A stretch of 64,000 bases of DNA, taken from positions 434,001-498,000 of the forward strand of contig NZ_PDZL01000001.1 in assembly GCF_002735705.1 (NCBI RefSeq), written 5' to 3'. This DNA is from Janthinobacterium sp. BJB426. Its GTDB lineage: Bacteria; Pseudomonadota; Gammaproteobacteria; Burkholderiales; Burkholderiaceae_D. Positions 1-10,235 of this stretch are shown in pieces. The notes under the pieces were generated by a model. That model did no database searches. It was not told where the DNA came from and was given only the letters and a program-made list of their open reading frames with translations. Positions within the stretch are counted from its first letter, which is position 1; the number at the start of each line of letters is the position of its first letter. Made by a program: the position numbers and the translations under genes.

Positions 1-2
1 TG

Positions 3-86
3 TGCGCCTTCCTCGCCGGCGACGGCGCGCGCGCCATCACGGGCGGCACCCTGTATGTCGATGGCGGCTACAACATTCTGAATTGA
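3..86 (+). CDS. SDR-family oxidoreductase, C-terminal end (FabI-like), partial
   Basis: Only the last 27 codons are inside the window; the reading frame begins before base 1 and stops with TGA at 84-86. The tail reads as the usual end of a short-chain dehydrogenase: a FLAGDGARAITG stretch followed by LYVDGGYNIL, the 'ITG..L.VDGG' signature found at the C-terminus of SDR enzymes and particularly of enoyl-ACP-reductase-like members. The exact substrate cannot be told from this fragment. It lies 10 bp before the efflux operon on the same strand, so it may be cotranscribed with it. Confidence 0.7.
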   Translation, partial: CAFLAGDGARAITGGTLYVDGGYNILN

Positions 87-96
87 CTGGAAGAAG

Positions 97-1545
97 ATGA
101 CCATGGCTGTTTCTACTTTGCCCAACCGCGCCATGATGGCTGCGCTGGCCGCCACGCTGGCCCTGGCCGGCTGCGCCTCGATGGCGCCGCCGTATGCGCC
201 ACCGCCGCTGCCCGTGGCTATGCAGTATCCGGAGGCCGATACGGCCGGCGCAAGCGCGCCCGACGTCGCCTGGCAAGCCTACTTTGCCGACCCGCGCCTG
301 CAGGCGCTGATTGCGCAGGCGCTGGCCAGCAACCGCGACATCCGCATCGCCGCCCTGCGCGTGGAAGAGGCGCGCGCCGCGTATGGCATCCAGCGCGCCG
401 AACAATTTCCCACCATCGCGCTTGGCGCCTCCGGCAGCCGCGCGCGCGTACCGGCTGACCTGAGTCCGACGGGCCGCGCCATGACGAGCGCGCAGTACCA
501 GGCGGGCTTGAACGTGAGCGCCTGGGAACTCGATTTCTGGGGCCGGGTGCGCAGCCTGAAGGACAGCGCCCTGCAAACCCTGCTGGCCAGCGACGAGGCG
601 CGTCGCGCCGTCGGCGTGGCCCTGGTGGCGCAGGTGGCCAATGGCTACCTGGGCTTGCGCGAACTCGATGAGCGGGTGGCGCTGGCGCGTGCCACGGTCG
701 ACAGCCGCGCCGAATCGCTGCGCATCTTCACGCGCCGCTTTGAAGTCGGGTCGATTTCCAAGCTGGACCTGACGCAGGTGGAAACCCTGCTCAGCCAGGC
801 CTTGTCGCTGTCGGCCCAGCTGGAACAGGTGCGCGCCGTGCAGGCGCATGCGCTGGCCCAGCTGGTGGGCGGTCCCGTCGACCTGACGCCGGTGGCTGGT
901 GAGGTGCACCGCTTCGACGACGCCAGCGTGCTGCAGCCGCTGCATGCGGGCTTGCCCTCGGCTTTGCTCACGCAGCGCCCCGACCTGATCGCGTCTGAGC
1001 ACCAGCTACGCGCCGCGCAAGCGAATATCGGCGCCGCGCGCGCCGCCTTCTTCCCGACGATATCCCTGACGGCGGCCTACGGCACGGCCAGCGCGGAATT
1101 GAACGGCCTGTTCGATTCCGGCAGCGGCGCCTGGAATCTCGCGCCGCGCCTGGTGCTGCCGATCTTTGACGCGGGCCGCCTGCGCGCCAACATGGACCTG
1201 GCCGAGGTGCGCCGTGACGTGGCTGTGGCCAATTATGAAAAGAGCGTGCAGGGCGCGTTTCGCGAAGTGGCCGATGCGCTGTCGAACCGGCGCTGGCTGG
1301 CGCTGCAGGTCGACATCGGCAAGACGACGCTGGCCGCGCAGAGCGAACGGGCGCGCCTGGCCAAGCTGCGCTACGACAATGGCGCCGCGCCCTACCTGGA
1401 AGTGCTCGATGCGCAGCGCGACTTGCTGACGGTGGAGCAGCAACTGGTGCAGACGCGCCGCGCGCTGCTATCGAGCCAGGTCAGCCTGTATGCCGCCCTG
1501 GGCGGCGGCGCACCCGTCGCCTCCGCCGCCGCTTCCACCCACTAA
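97..1545 (+). CDS. Outer-membrane efflux lipoprotein, NodT/OprM (TolC-like) family
   Basis: 482 residues, the usual size for the outer-membrane factor of tripartite efflux pumps. The N-terminus is a lipoprotein signal with a lipobox ending LALAGC (Cys26), predicting acylation and insertion in the outer membrane. Two OEP repeats follow, with typical phrases such as SAWELDFWGRVRSLKDSA in the first half and a PTISLTAAYG / LAPRLVLPIFDAGRLRANMD stretch in the second. It is the first gene of a same-strand operon with an HlyD-type adaptor and ABC exporter parts, so it probably provides the outer-membrane duct for that pump. The ATG at 97 is used; an in-frame ATG at 103 is an alternative. Substrate unknown. 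Confidence 0.9.
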   Translation: MTMAVSTLPNRAMMAALAATLALAGCASMAPPYAPPPLPVAMQYPEADTAGASAPDVAWQAYFADPRLQALIAQALASNRDIRIAALRVEEARAAYGIQRAEQFPTIALGASGSRARVPADLSPTGRAMTSAQYQAGLNVSAWELDFWGRVRSLKDSALQTLLASDEARRAVGVALVAQVANGYLGLRELDERVALARATVDSRAESLRIFTRRFEVGSISKLDLTQVETLLSQALSLSAQLEQVRAVQAHALAQLVGGPVDLTPVAGEVHRFDDASVLQPLHAGLPSALLTQRPDLIASEHQLRAAQANIGAARAAFFPTISLTAAYGTASAELNGLFDSGSGAWNLAPRLVLPIFDAGRLRANMDLAEVRRDVAVANYEKSVQGAFREVADALSNRRWLALQVDIGKTTLAAQSERARLAKLRYDNGAAPYLEVLDAQRDLLTVEQQLVQTRRALLSSQVSLYAALGGGAPVASAAASTH

Positions 1546-1563
1546 TTTGATCGCCCCGATACC

Positions 1564-2637
1564 ATGAATGCTCAATTGAAGAAAAAACTCATCCCCGCGG
1601 CGCTGGTCGTGGCCGTTCTCGTGCTGGGCTATGTGGCCTGGCAAAAAATGCGTCCCACGGGCCCCGGTGAAGGTTTTGTCAGCGGCAATGGCCGCATCGA
1701 AGCGACGGAAGTCGACGTCGCCACCAAGCTGGCGGGCCGGGTCAAGGAGATCCTCGTGCGCGAGGGCGACTTCGTCAAGGCGGGCCAGCCGCTGGCCAGC
1801 ATGCAGGTCGATTCGCTGACGGCCCAGCGCGACGAGGCGCGAGCGCGCCAGCAGCAGGCGCTGGACGCCGTGGTCGGCGTGCAGGCGCAGGTGGCCGTGC
1901 GCGAAAGCGACAAAGCGGCCGCGCTGGCCATGGTGGCGCAGCGTGAAAGCGAACTCGATGCGGCCAAGCGCCGCCTGGCCCGCTCGGAAACCTTGTCGAA
2001 AGAGGGCGCTTCCTCGGTGCAGGAACTCGACGACGACCGCGCCCGCGTGCGCAGCGTGGCCGCCGCCCTGAATGCGGCCAAGGCGCAAGTGACGGCGGCG
2101 CAAGCGGCCATCGACGCGGCAAAAGCGCAGGTGGTCGGCTCGCGCTCCGCCGTCGTGGCGGCCGAGGCGACGACGGCGCGCATCGATGCCGACCTGGCCG
2201 ATGGCCAGCTGGCGGCGCCGCGCGACGGCCGAGTGCAATACCTGGTGGCGCAGCAGGGCGAAGTGCTGGCCGGCGGCGGCAAGGTGCTCAACCTGGTCGA
2301 CCTGTCGGACGTCTACATGACCTTCTTCTTGCCCGAGACGGCGGCCGGCAAGGTGGCGCTGGGCGGCGAAGTGCGCATCATCCTCGACGCGGCGCCGAAC
2401 TATGTGATTCCCGCGACGATCTCGTTTGTCGCCGCCAGCGCGCAGTTCACGCCAAAAACCGTGGAAACGGCCAGCGAACGCCAGAAATTGATGTTCCGCG
2501 TGAAAGCGCAGATCAGCCGCGAGCTGCTGCAAAAGCATCTGGCGCTGGTGAAAGTGGGCTTGCCCGGCGTGGCCTGGGTGCGTCTCGATGCCAAGCAGGC
2601 CTGGCCCGCTGAATTGACGGCCAAGGTCCCGCAGTGA
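1564..2637 (+). CDS. HlyD-family periplasmic adaptor (YhiI/YbhG-like)
   Basis: 357 residues. An N-terminal membrane anchor (about residues 8-25) is followed by a biotinyl-lipoyl half ([18 protein letters not shown]), a long Ala/Arg/Gln-rich coiled-coil hairpin (about residues 90-200) and the second lipoyl half with the beta-barrel region. This is the membrane-fusion protein that links an inner-membrane ABC exporter to an outer-membrane duct. It starts 18 bp after the outer-membrane factor and its stop overlaps the GTG start of the next gene (GTGA), so translation is coupled to the ATPase/permease. In E. coli the order yhiI-rbbA-yhhJ is the closest match; here a dedicated outer-membrane gene is added in front. 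Confidence 0.9.
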   Translation: MNAQLKKKLIPAALVVAVLVLGYVAWQKMRPTGPGEGFVSGNGRIEATEVDVATKLAGRVKEILVREGDFVKAGQPLASMQVDSLTAQRDEARARQQQALDAVVGVQAQVAVRESDKAAALAMVAQRESELDAAKRRLARSETLSKEGASSVQELDDDRARVRSVAAALNAAKAQVTAAQAAIDAAKAQVVGSRSAVVAAEATTARIDADLADGQLAAPRDGRVQYLVAQQGEVLAGGGKVLNLVDLSDVYMTFFLPETAAGKVALGGEVRIILDAAPNYVIPATISFVAASAQFTPKTVETASERQKLMFRVKAQISRELLQKHLALVKVGLPGVAWVRLDAKQAWPAELTAKVPQ

Positions 2638-5384
2638 CCGTGGCTTCCACTTCTCCAGTCGTCAGCATCAAGGGCGTCAGCCAGCATTTCGGCAAGACGG
2701 TGGCGCTAGCCGCCATCGATCTCGATGTGCCGGCCGGCCGCATGGTGGGCTTGATCGGGCCCGATGGCGTGGGCAAATCGAGCCTGCTGTCGCTGGTGGC
2801 CGGCGCGCGCGCCGTGCAGCAGGGCACAGTGATGGCGCTGGGCGGAGACATGCGCGATGCGCGCCACCGCGACGATGTTTGCCCGCGTATCGCCTACATG
2901 CCGCAAGGGCTGGGCAAGAATCTGTATCCGACCCTGTCGGTCGAGGAAAACCTGCAGTTTTTCGCGCGCCTGTTCGGCCACGACGCGGCCGAGCGCCGCC
3001 GCCGCATCGACCAGCTGACCCGCAGCACGGGCTTGCAGCCTTTCCTTGCACGTCCGGCCGGCAAGCTGTCGGGCGGCATGAAGCAGAAGCTGGGCCTGTG
3101 CTGCGCGCTGATCCACGATCCCGACCTGCTGATTCTCGACGAGCCGACCACCGGCGTCGATCCGCTGGCGCGCGCCCAGTTCTGGGACCTGATCGCCGGC
3201 ATCCGCGTGCAGCGCCCGCAAATGAGCGTGATGGTGGCCACCGCCTACATGGACGAGGCGCAGCGCTTCGATTGGCTCGTGGCCATGGATGACGGCAAGG
3301 TGCTCGATACGGGCACGCCGGCCGAACTGCTGGCGCGCACGCAAAGCGATACCCTGGAATCGGCCTTCATCAAGCTGCTGCCCGAAGCCAAGCGCGCCGG
3401 CCACCAGCCCGTCGTCATCACGCCGCTGGACGCCGCCAGCGCGCAGGACGTCGCCATCGAGGCGCAGGACCTGACCATGCGCTTCGGTGACTTCACGGCC
3501 GTCGACCATGTGAATTTCCGCATCGGCCGTGGCGAGATCTTCGGCTTTCTCGGTTCGAACGGCTGCGGCAAGTCGACCACCATGAAGATGCTCACGGGCC
3601 TGTTGCCGGCCACGGAAGGCAAGGCCTGGCTGTTCGGCAAGGAGGTCGACTCCAGCGATATCGACACGCGCCGCAGGGTCGGCTACATGTCGCAGGCATT
3701 CTCTCTGTACAGCGAGCTGACGGTGCGCCAGAACCTGATGCTGCACGCGCGCCTGTTCCACGTGCCAGAGGGCGAGATACCTGCGCGCATCGACGAGATG
3801 GCGCAGCGCTTCGATTTGCGCGCGGTGATGGACGACTTGCCTGACAGCCTGCCGCTGGGGATCCGCCAGCGGCTGTCGCTGGCCGTGGCCATGGTACACA
3901 AGCCGGAAATGCTGATCCTCGACGAGCCGACGTCCGGCGTCGACCCCATCGCGCGCGACAATTTCTGGCGCCTGATGATCGAGCTGGCGCGGCGCGACCA
4001 CGTCACCATTTTCATTTCCACCCACTTCATGAACGAGGCCGAGCGCTGCGACCGCATCTCGCTGATGCATGCGGGGAAAGTGCTGGTCAGCGATGCGCCG
4101 GCCGAACTGGTGCGCAAGAAGGGCGCGCCATCGCTGGAAGCGGCCTTCATCGCCTACCTGGAAGAGGCGGGCGGCGGCACGGCAGCGGCGACGCAGGAAA
4201 GCGAGGCGCCGGGCCAAAAGGCGGCAGTCCAGGCGCCACAGCAGAAGCACCAGCGCAGCCGCTTCAGCCTGGGCCGCATGCTCAGCTACATGTGGCGAGA
4301 GACGCTGGAGCTGCGCCGCGATCCCGTGCGCCTGACCCTGGCGCTGGGCGGCTCCGTGCTGCTGCTGTTCGTCATCGGCTTCGGCATCAGTCTCGACGTC
4401 GAAGACCTCAGTTATGCGGTGCTTGACCACGACCAGACGACGTTGAGCCAGAATTACACGAACAACCTGGCCGGTTCTCGCTACTTCATCGAACGCCCGC
4501 CCCTGCGCGATTATGCCGATATCGACAAGCGCATGCGCAGCGGCGAACTGTCGCTGGCCATTGAAATCCCCCCCGGCTTCGCGCGCGACGTGCAGCGCGG
4601 CGCGCCGGCCCAGGTGGGCGCGTGGATCGATGGCGCCATGCCGATGCGCGCGGAAACCGTGCAGGGCTACGTGCAGGGCATGCACCAGCTATGGCTGGCC
4701 GACCAGGCCTTGCACCGTTACGGTATCAAGATGAACAATCCGGTCGCCATCCAGACCCGCTACCGCTACAACCCGGACGTGAAAAGCCTGCCGGCCATGG
4801 TGCCGGCTGTGATTCCCTTATTGCTGCTGATGCTGCCGGCCATGCTGGCGGCGCTGTCCGTGGTGCGCGAAAAGGAACTCGGTTCCATCATCAACCTGTA
4901 CGTGACGCCTGTCACGCGCCTGGAATTCTTGCTTGGCAAGCAGGTGCCGTATGTGGCGCTGGCCATGTTCAACTTCCTCCTCATGGCGCTGCTGGCGGTG
5001 ACCGCCTTCGGCGTGCCGGTCAAGGGCAGCTTGCTGACCTTGATCGGCGCCACCTTCATCTTCAATGTCTGCGCCACCGGCATCGGCTTGTTCGCCTCGA
5101 CGTTTACGCGCAGCCAGATCGCGGCCCTGTTCGTGACCATGATTGGCACCATGATCCCGGCCATCCAGTTTTCCGGCCTGCTCAATCCCGTCTCGTCGAT
5201 GGAAGGCGTGGGCAAGGCCATCGGCCTGATGTACCCGGCCACGCACATGCTCAATATCAGCCGGGGCGTGTTCAACAAGGCGCTGGGCTTTGGCGACTTG
5301 CACGCCTCGTTCTGGCCATTGATCATCGCCATTCCCGTGATCCTCGGCGTGACGGTGGCGCTGCTGAAGAAACAGGAGAGCTGA
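2634..5384 (+). CDS. RbbA-like ABC transporter: two ATPase domains fused to an ABC-2 permease
   Basis: 916 residues, close to E. coli RbbA (about 911). First ATPase domain: Walker [10 protein letters not shown] (residues 42-50), signature [11 protein letters not shown], Walker [14 protein letters not shown]. Second ATPase domain from about residue 280: Walker [11 protein letters not shown] (about 306-315), Walker [14 protein letters not shown], but the signature is degenerate ([11 protein letters not shown] in place of LSGGQ). A low-complexity Ala/Gln linker (about 510-545) leads to an ABC-2 permease domain with one N-terminal and several C-terminal membrane spans. The GTG start at 2634 overlaps the previous stop by four bases. 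The architecture supports an exporter; RbbA itself was first described as a ribosome-bound ATPase, so transport of a specific compound is inference. Confidence 0.9.
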   Translation: MTVASTSPVVSIKGVSQHFGKTVALAAIDLDVPAGRMVGLIGPDGVGKSSLLSLVAGARAVQQGTVMALGGDMRDARHRDDVCPRIAYMPQGLGKNLYPTLSVEENLQFFARLFGHDAAERRRRIDQLTRSTGLQPFLARPAGKLSGGMKQKLGLCCALIHDPDLLILDEPTTGVDPLARAQFWDLIAGIRVQRPQMSVMVATAYMDEAQRFDWLVAMDDGKVLDTGTPAELLARTQSDTLESAFIKLLPEAKRAGHQPVVITPLDAASAQDVAIEAQDLTMRFGDFTAVDHVNFRIGRGEIFGFLGSNGCGKSTTMKMLTGLLPATEGKAWLFGKEVDSSDIDTRRRVGYMSQAFSLYSELTVRQNLMLHARLFHVPEGEIPARIDEMAQRFDLRAVMDDLPDSLPLGIRQRLSLAVAMVHKPEMLILDEPTSGVDPIARDNFWRLMIELARRDHVTIFISTHFMNEAERCDRISLMHAGKVLVSDAPAELVRKKGAPSLEAAFIAYLEEAGGGTAAATQESEAPGQKAAVQAPQQKHQRSRFSLGRMLSYMWRETLELRRDPVRLTLALGGSVLLLFVIGFGISLDVEDLSYAVLDHDQTTLSQNYTNNLAGSRYFIERPPLRDYADIDKRMRSGELSLAIEIPPGFARDVQRGAPAQVGAWIDGAMPMRAETVQGYVQGMHQLWLADQALHRYGIKMNNPVAIQTRYRYNPDVKSLPAMVPAVIPLLLLMLPAMLAALSVVREKELGSIINLYVTPVTRLEFLLGKQVPYVALAMFNFLLMALLAVTAFGVPVKGSLLTLIGATFIFNVCATGIGLFASTFTRSQIAALFVTMIGTMIPAIQFSGLLNPVSSMEGVGKAIGLMYPATHMLNISRGVFNKALGFGDLHASFWPLIIAIPVILGVTVALLKKQES

Positions 5385-5385
5385 T

Positions 5386-6510
5386 ATGCGGCATCTTGAA
5401 AATATCTACCGCCTGGGCGTGAAGGAAATCTGGAGCCTGATCCGCGATCCCATGATGCTGATCCTGATCCTCTACACGTTTACTTTGGCCATCTACGTGG
5501 CCGCCACGGCCAAGCCGGAAACCCTGCACATGGCCTCGATCGCCATCGTCGACGAGGATGGCTCGCCCCTGTCCGGGCGCATCGCCTCGGCCTTCTTCCC
5601 GCCGCAATTCACGCCGCCGGCCATGATCAACCAGGGCCAGGTCGATGCGGGCCTGGACGCGGGCCAGTACACCTTCGTGCTGACGATACCGCCCAAGCTG
5701 CAGGCGGACGTGCTGGGCGGGCGCCACGCGGAGCTGCAGCTGAACGTGGACGCCACGCGCATGAGCCAGGCTTTCAGCGGCAGCGGCTACATCCAGCAGA
5801 TCGTCGCCGGCGAGATATCGGAATTCGCCAAGCGCTATCGGGGCGCGACCGTCTCGCCGGTGGAGCTGGTGATGCGCGCGCGCTTCAATCCGTCGCTGAG
5901 CCAGGCGTGGTTTGGCTCGTTGATGGAGCTCATCAACCAGGTGACGATGCTGTCGATCATTTTGACGGGGGCAGCGCTGATACGCGAGCGCGAACATGGC
6001 ACCATCGAGCACTTGCTGGTGATGCCCGTGACGCCGGCCGAGATCATGCTGGGCAAGGTCTGGTCGATGGGTCTCGTGGTGCTGCTGGCCGCCGCCCTGT
6101 CGCTGAACCTGGTGGTGCGCGGCATGCTGCACGTGCCCATCGAAGGCTCGATCGCGCTGTTCCTGTGCGGCGCGGCACTGCACTTGTTTGCCACCACCTC
6201 GATGGGCATTTTCCTCGCCACCGTGGCGCGCAGCATGCCGCAGTTCGGCATGCTGTTGATCCTCGTGCTGCTGCCGCTGCAGATGCTGTCGGGCGGCAGC
6301 ACGCCGCGCGAAAGCATGCCCCAGCTTGTGCAGAACATCATGCTGATTGCGCCGACCACGCATTTCGTCGAATTGAGCCAGGCGATCCTGTACCGGGGCG
6401 CCGGCATTGACGTGGTGTGGAAACCGTTCCTGTCCTTGCTGGCCATCGGCACGGCCCTGTTCACGTTTGCCCTTGCCCGTTTTCGCAAGACCATCAGCCA
6501 GATGGCATAG
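5386..6510 (+). CDS. ABC-2 type permease (YhhJ-like)
   Basis: 374 residues; one membrane span near the N-terminus (IRDPMMLILILYTFTLAIYV), a large extracytoplasmic domain, and about five spans in the C-terminal half (from TMLSIILTGAALIREREHGT onward). This is the second half-transporter permease of the YhiI-RbbA-YhhJ arrangement and would pair with the permease domain fused to the ATPases upstream. It begins one base after the previous stop and is the last gene before a clear intrinsic terminator, so it closes the operon starting at 97. Confidence 0.9.
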   Translation: MRHLENIYRLGVKEIWSLIRDPMMLILILYTFTLAIYVAATAKPETLHMASIAIVDEDGSPLSGRIASAFFPPQFTPPAMINQGQVDAGLDAGQYTFVLTIPPKLQADVLGGRHAELQLNVDATRMSQAFSGSGYIQQIVAGEISEFAKRYRGATVSPVELVMRARFNPSLSQAWFGSLMELINQVTMLSIILTGAALIREREHGTIEHLLVMPVTPAEIMLGKVWSMGLVVLLAAALSLNLVVRGMLHVPIEGSIALFLCGAALHLFATTSMGIFLATVARSMPQFGMLLILVLLPLQMLSGGSTPRESMPQLVQNIMLIAPTTHFVELSQAILYRGAGIDVVWKPFLSLLAIGTALFTFALARFRKTISQMA

Positions 6511-6516
6511 CTCCCG

Positions 6517-6540
6517 CGCCGGAATGGTCCGGCGTTTTTT
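6517..6540 (+). terminator. Rho-independent terminator of the efflux operon
   Basis: A 7-bp stem (CGCCGGA at 6517-6523 with TCCGGCG at 6528-6534), four-base loop, then six T. It begins six bases after the permease stop codon. Confidence 0.85.
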
Positions 6541-6557
6541 GCATGAAAAGGATAGCC

Positions 6558-8810
6558 ATGAAGATCGAAGCTGCACCATTTTTCTCCACCGGCGGCTTGC
6601 CGCCGCTGGGCGTGCTGGGCGACTATGCGCGCGACTCGTGGCAGCGCATCGTGCTGTACGCGGACGTGATGCGCCGGCGCGGCAACCAGTACCAGGAGCA
6701 CATGGCCGAGGAAGTGCCGAACGTGCTGGACTTCCCCGCCGAGCTGGTGATGTCGGGCCTGGAACTGGCGCGCCCCGTCAACTACGGCCTCGCGCGCATA
6801 TTGACACCCGATGCGCCCGAACCCGATCCATCGAAGCGCCCTTTCGTCGTCGTCGACCCGCGCGCCGGGCACGGCCCCGGCATCGGCGGCTTCAAGGCCG
6901 AGAGCGAAATCGGCGTGGCCCTGCGCGCCGGCCACCCGTGCTACTTCATCGGCTTCCTGCCCGATCCCGTGCCGGGACAGACGGTGGAAGACGTGATGCA
7001 TGCCGAAGCGGCCTTCCTGGAAAAAGTCATCGCCCTGCATCCGCTCAGCGAGGGTAAACCCGTCGTCATCGGCAATTGCCAGGCGGGCTGGCAAATCCTC
7101 ATGACGGCGGCCATGCGCCCGGAATTGTTCGGCCCCATCATCGTGGCCGGCGCGCCCGTGTCGTACTGGGCCGGCTGGCATGGCCGCAATCCGATGCGCT
7201 ACGCGGGTGGCTTGATGGGCGGCAGCTGGGCCACGGCGCTGGCGGGCGACCTGGGCAAGGGCCGCTTCGATGGCGCCAGTCTGGTGCAGAATTTCGAGAA
7301 GCTCAACCCGGCCAACACCCTGTGGAGCAAGCAGTACAACCTGTATGCGAACATCGATACGGAAGCACCGCGTTACCTGGAATTTGAAAAATACTGGGGC
7401 GGCCACGTCTTCCTCAACGACGTCGAGATGCAATACATCGTCGACAATCTGTTCATCGGCAACCGCCTGGCCACGGCCGAATTGATCACCTCGGACGGCG
7501 TGCGCCTGGACTTGCGCAACATCCGCTCACCCATCGTCGTGTTCTGCTCGAACGGCGACAACATCACGCCGCCGCCGCAGGCCCTGGGCTGGATCACGGA
7601 CCTGTACCGGGACGACAAGGACGTGCTGCTGCACGACCAGACCATCGTGTATGCCGTGCATGACAGCATCGGCCACCTGGGCATTTTTGTGTCGGCCAAA
7701 GTGGGGCACAAAGAGCACCAGAAATTCGCCAGCAATATCGATCTGATCAACCTGCTGCCGGCCGGCATCTACGAAGCGAGGATCGTCGACAAGACGCCCG
7801 ATACGCCGAACGCGGACCTGGCCAGCGGCGATTATGTGCTGCAGGTCGAGCATCGCGGCATCGACGACGTGCGCGCCATCGTGCAGCCAAGCGTGGAAAA
7901 CGACCGCAAGTTCGCCGCCGCCGCGCGCGTGTCCGAAGTGAACCTGGCCTTGTACCGCACGTTTGCGCAGCCGTGGGTGCGCGCCATGGTCACGCCGCAG
8001 ACGGCGCGCTTTTTGCAGCTCGCGCATCCGCTGCGCGTGTCGTACGAGCGCTGGACGGATCACAATCCGCTGGCCAGGCTGGTGGCCAAAGAGGCCGACA
8101 AAGTGCGCGCCCAGCGCCAGCCGGTATCGCCCGACAATCCGCTGCTGGCCATGCAGGAAGCCATCTCCGGCGCCATCACGGCCGGCTTGAACGGCTGGCG
8201 CGACTGGCGCGACAGCGTGCAGGAAACCACCTTCGACCTGGTGTACGGCTCGCCCCTGGTGCAGGCGCTGACGGGACAAGCCATCGGCGACACGACGCCG
8301 CCGCGCCCCCATCCCGGCATCTCGCCCGAGCATTGCGAATACGTGCGCTGCGAAACGCGCAAGATGGACGAGGACATGCAGCGGGGCGGCCTGGTGGAAG
8401 CGGCCGTGCGCGCGCTGTTCTACATCTACCGCTTCCGCATGATCGCCGACGAGCGCAGGGTCAACCTGGCCCTCAAACTGATCAAGCCGCAATACCGGCA
8501 GGATGTCGGCATGGAGGAGTTCCGCGGTATCGTGCGCCAGCAGGCGCGCTTGATGCTGCATGATTTCGATGCGGCCATCGCCGCCTTGCCGGCCTTGCTG
8601 TCGCGCGCCGACCCGGACGACATCGGCGCGCTGGCCGAATGGCTGCAGCAAGTGCTGCAAGTGCCCGAGGCGCCGACGCCGGACGAGGAAGCGAGCCTGC
8701 AGCAGATGCTGGACGTCTTTGACCGGGCGGTCAAGGAGCAGCAATCGGTTGTGCGCACATCCAGGACTGAACCGAAAGCCAAACCGGCCAAACACATTAC
8801 CCCTGCCTAG
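6558..8810 (+). CDS. DUF3141 protein, PhaC-like alpha/beta-hydrolase
   Basis: 750 residues from the ATG at 6558, chosen because AAAGGA lies seven bases upstream; an ATG at 6543 is possible but has no such site and overlaps the terminator. The first 400 residues have an alpha/beta-hydrolase core with VVVDPRAGHGPGIGGFK and a nucleophile-elbow-like GNCQAGW (Cys174), which recalls the G-x-C-x-G lipase box of polyhydroxyalkanoate synthases. The C-terminal half is helical and charged. No experimental function is known to me for this family. The next gene begins nine bases downstream and encodes an acyl-CoA/acetyl-phosphate enzyme, so a role in acyl-CoA or polyester metabolism is a reasonable inference only. 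Confidence 0.85.
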   Translation: MKIEAAPFFSTGGLPPLGVLGDYARDSWQRIVLYADVMRRRGNQYQEHMAEEVPNVLDFPAELVMSGLELARPVNYGLARILTPDAPEPDPSKRPFVVVDPRAGHGPGIGGFKAESEIGVALRAGHPCYFIGFLPDPVPGQTVEDVMHAEAAFLEKVIALHPLSEGKPVVIGNCQAGWQILMTAAMRPELFGPIIVAGAPVSYWAGWHGRNPMRYAGGLMGGSWATALAGDLGKGRFDGASLVQNFEKLNPANTLWSKQYNLYANIDTEAPRYLEFEKYWGGHVFLNDVEMQYIVDNLFIGNRLATAELITSDGVRLDLRNIRSPIVVFCSNGDNITPPPQALGWITDLYRDDKDVLLHDQTIVYAVHDSIGHLGIFVSAKVGHKEHQKFASNIDLINLLPAGIYEARIVDKTPDTPNADLASGDYVLQVEHRGIDDVRAIVQPSVENDRKFAAAARVSEVNLALYRTFAQPWVRAMVTPQTARFLQLAHPLRVSYERWTDHNPLARLVAKEADKVRAQRQPVSPDNPLLAMQEAISGAITAGLNGWRDWRDSVQETTFDLVYGSPLVQALTGQAIGDTTPPRPHPGISPEHCEYVRCETRKMDEDMQRGGLVEAAVRALFYIYRFRMIADERRVNLALKLIKPQYRQDVGMEEFRGIVRQQARLMLHDFDAAIAALPALLSRADPDDIGALAEWLQQVLQVPEAPTPDEEASLQQMLDVFDRAVKEQQSVVRTSRTEPKAKPAKHITPA

Positions 8811-8819
8811 AAGACCACG

Positions 8820-10235
8820 ATGACTACTCCCCAAGACGATGATCTGAATATCGTACGCAACCGCACCTTCGACCAGATCGCCATCGGCGACACCGCCAGC
8901 ATCACGCGCACCCTGAGCATGGACGACATCGCCCTGTTCGCGGTGATGTCGGGCGACGACAACCCGCAGCACCTCGATACGGAATTTGCCGCCGCCACCC
9001 GTTACGAGGGCGTGATCGCGCACGGCATGTGGGGTGCGGCCCTCATTTCCGCCGTGCTGGGCACGCGCCTGCCCGGTGCAGGCACCGTCTACACGGGCCA
9101 GACCCTGCGCTTTTTGCAGCCAGTGCGGGTGGGCGATACCCTGGCCATCAGCGTCACCGTGACGGCGCTCGAGCCGCGCAGCCGCCACGTGACCCTGGTT
9201 TGCCGCTGCGTCAACCAGCACGGCGCCGTGGTGCTCGATGGCGAGGCGCAGGTGATCGCGCCCGCCGAGCAGATCGAACGCAAGCGCGCCACCCTCCCCG
9301 AAGTACGCCTGCATAACGGCGACGGCACGCGGCGCCTGCTGGAACACGCGCGCACCCTGGGTCCGATCAGGGTGGCCGTGATCCACCCTTGCGATGAACT
9401 GAGCCTGTCGGGCGCGCTCGACGCGCATGCGGCCGGCCTGATCACGCCCGTGCTGGTGGCGCCGCGCGCGCGCCTGGAAGCCGTGGCGCTGGAAGCGGGC
9501 CTGAGCCTGGAAGGCATCGCCATCGAGGACGTCGAGCATAGCCATGCCGCCGCCGCGCGCGGCGCCGAACTGGCGGGCAAGGGTGAAGTGGAAGCCTTGA
9601 TGAAGGGCAGCCTGCACACGGATGAACTGATGTCGGCCGTGCTGGCCGCCAGCGCCGGCCTGCGCACCAAGCGCCGCATCAGCCACTGCTTCCTGATGCA
9701 GACGCCGGCGTATCCGCGCCCCTTCATCATTACGGACGCGGCCATCAATATCGCGCCCAACCTGGCCATGAAGGCCGACATCGTGCGCAACGCCATCGAC
9801 CTGGCGCACGTGATCGGCGTGGCCTGCCCGCGCGTGGCCATCCTGGCCGCCGTGGAAACGGTGAACGCCGACATGCCGGCCACGCTGGACGCGGCCGCCC
9901 TGTGCAAGATGGCCGACCGCGGCCAGATCACGGGGGCGATTCTCGACGGTCCGCTGGCTTTTGACAATGCCGTGTCGATCGCCGCCGCCACCGTCAAGGG
10001 CATCGTCTCGGAAGTGGCGGGCCGCGCCGACATCTTGCTCGTGCCCGATCTGGAAAGCGGCAACATGCTGGCCAAGCAGCTCGAATACATGGGCGACGCG
10101 GACAGCGCCGGCATCGTGCTGGGCGCGAAAATCCCCGTCATCCTCACCAGCCGCGCGGACTCGCGCGCCAGCCGCATCGCCTCGTGCGCCATCGCCGTGA
10201 TGCTGGCCAACCATTACCGGAGCACGCCGCCATGA
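8820..10235 (+). CDS. Bifunctional enoyl-CoA hydratase (MaoC)/phosphate acetyltransferase
   Basis: 471 residues with two parts. Residues about 10-150 are a MaoC hot-dog hydratase domain (FAVMSGDDNPQHLDTEFA, then VIAHGMWGAALISAVLGT, containing the usual D-x-x-P-x-H type dyad). Residues about 165-471 are a phosphotransacetylase-like domain (MKGSLHTDELMSAVLA; ILDGPLAFDNAVS; LLVPDLESGNMLAKQLEY). The second domain would interconvert an acyl-CoA and acyl-phosphate, feeding the acetate kinase encoded next: its stop overlaps the ackA start in ATGA, so the two are translationally coupled. The fusion is a known arrangement in proteobacteria. The physiological acyl group (acetyl, propionyl or butyryl) is not evident. 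Confidence 0.9.
   Translation: MTTPQDDDLNIVRNRTFDQIAIGDTASITRTLSMDDIALFAVMSGDDNPQHLDTEFAAATRYEGVIAHGMWGAALISAVLGTRLPGAGTVYTGQTLRFLQPVRVGDTLAISVTVTALEPRSRHVTLVCRCVNQHGAVVLDGEAQVIAPAEQIERKRATLPEVRLHNGDGTRRLLEHARTLGPIRVAVIHPCDELSLSGALDAHAAGLITPVLVAPRARLEAVALEAGLSLEGIAIEDVEHSHAAAARGAELAGKGEVEALMKGSLHTDELMSAVLAASAGLRTKRRISHCFLMQTPAYPRPFIITDAAINIAPNLAMKADIVRNAIDLAHVIGVACPRVAILAAVETVNADMPATLDAAALCKMADRGQITGAILDGPLAFDNAVSIAAATVKGIVSEVAGRADILLVPDLESGNMLAKQLEYMGDADSAGIVLGAKIPVILTSRADSRASRIASCAIAVMLANHYRSTPP

Noticed and set aside
7527..10214. An 895-codon minus-strand open frame
   Set aside because: Antisense to DUF3141 and the MaoC/Pta gene, both clearly recognised; composition is that of a shadow frame.
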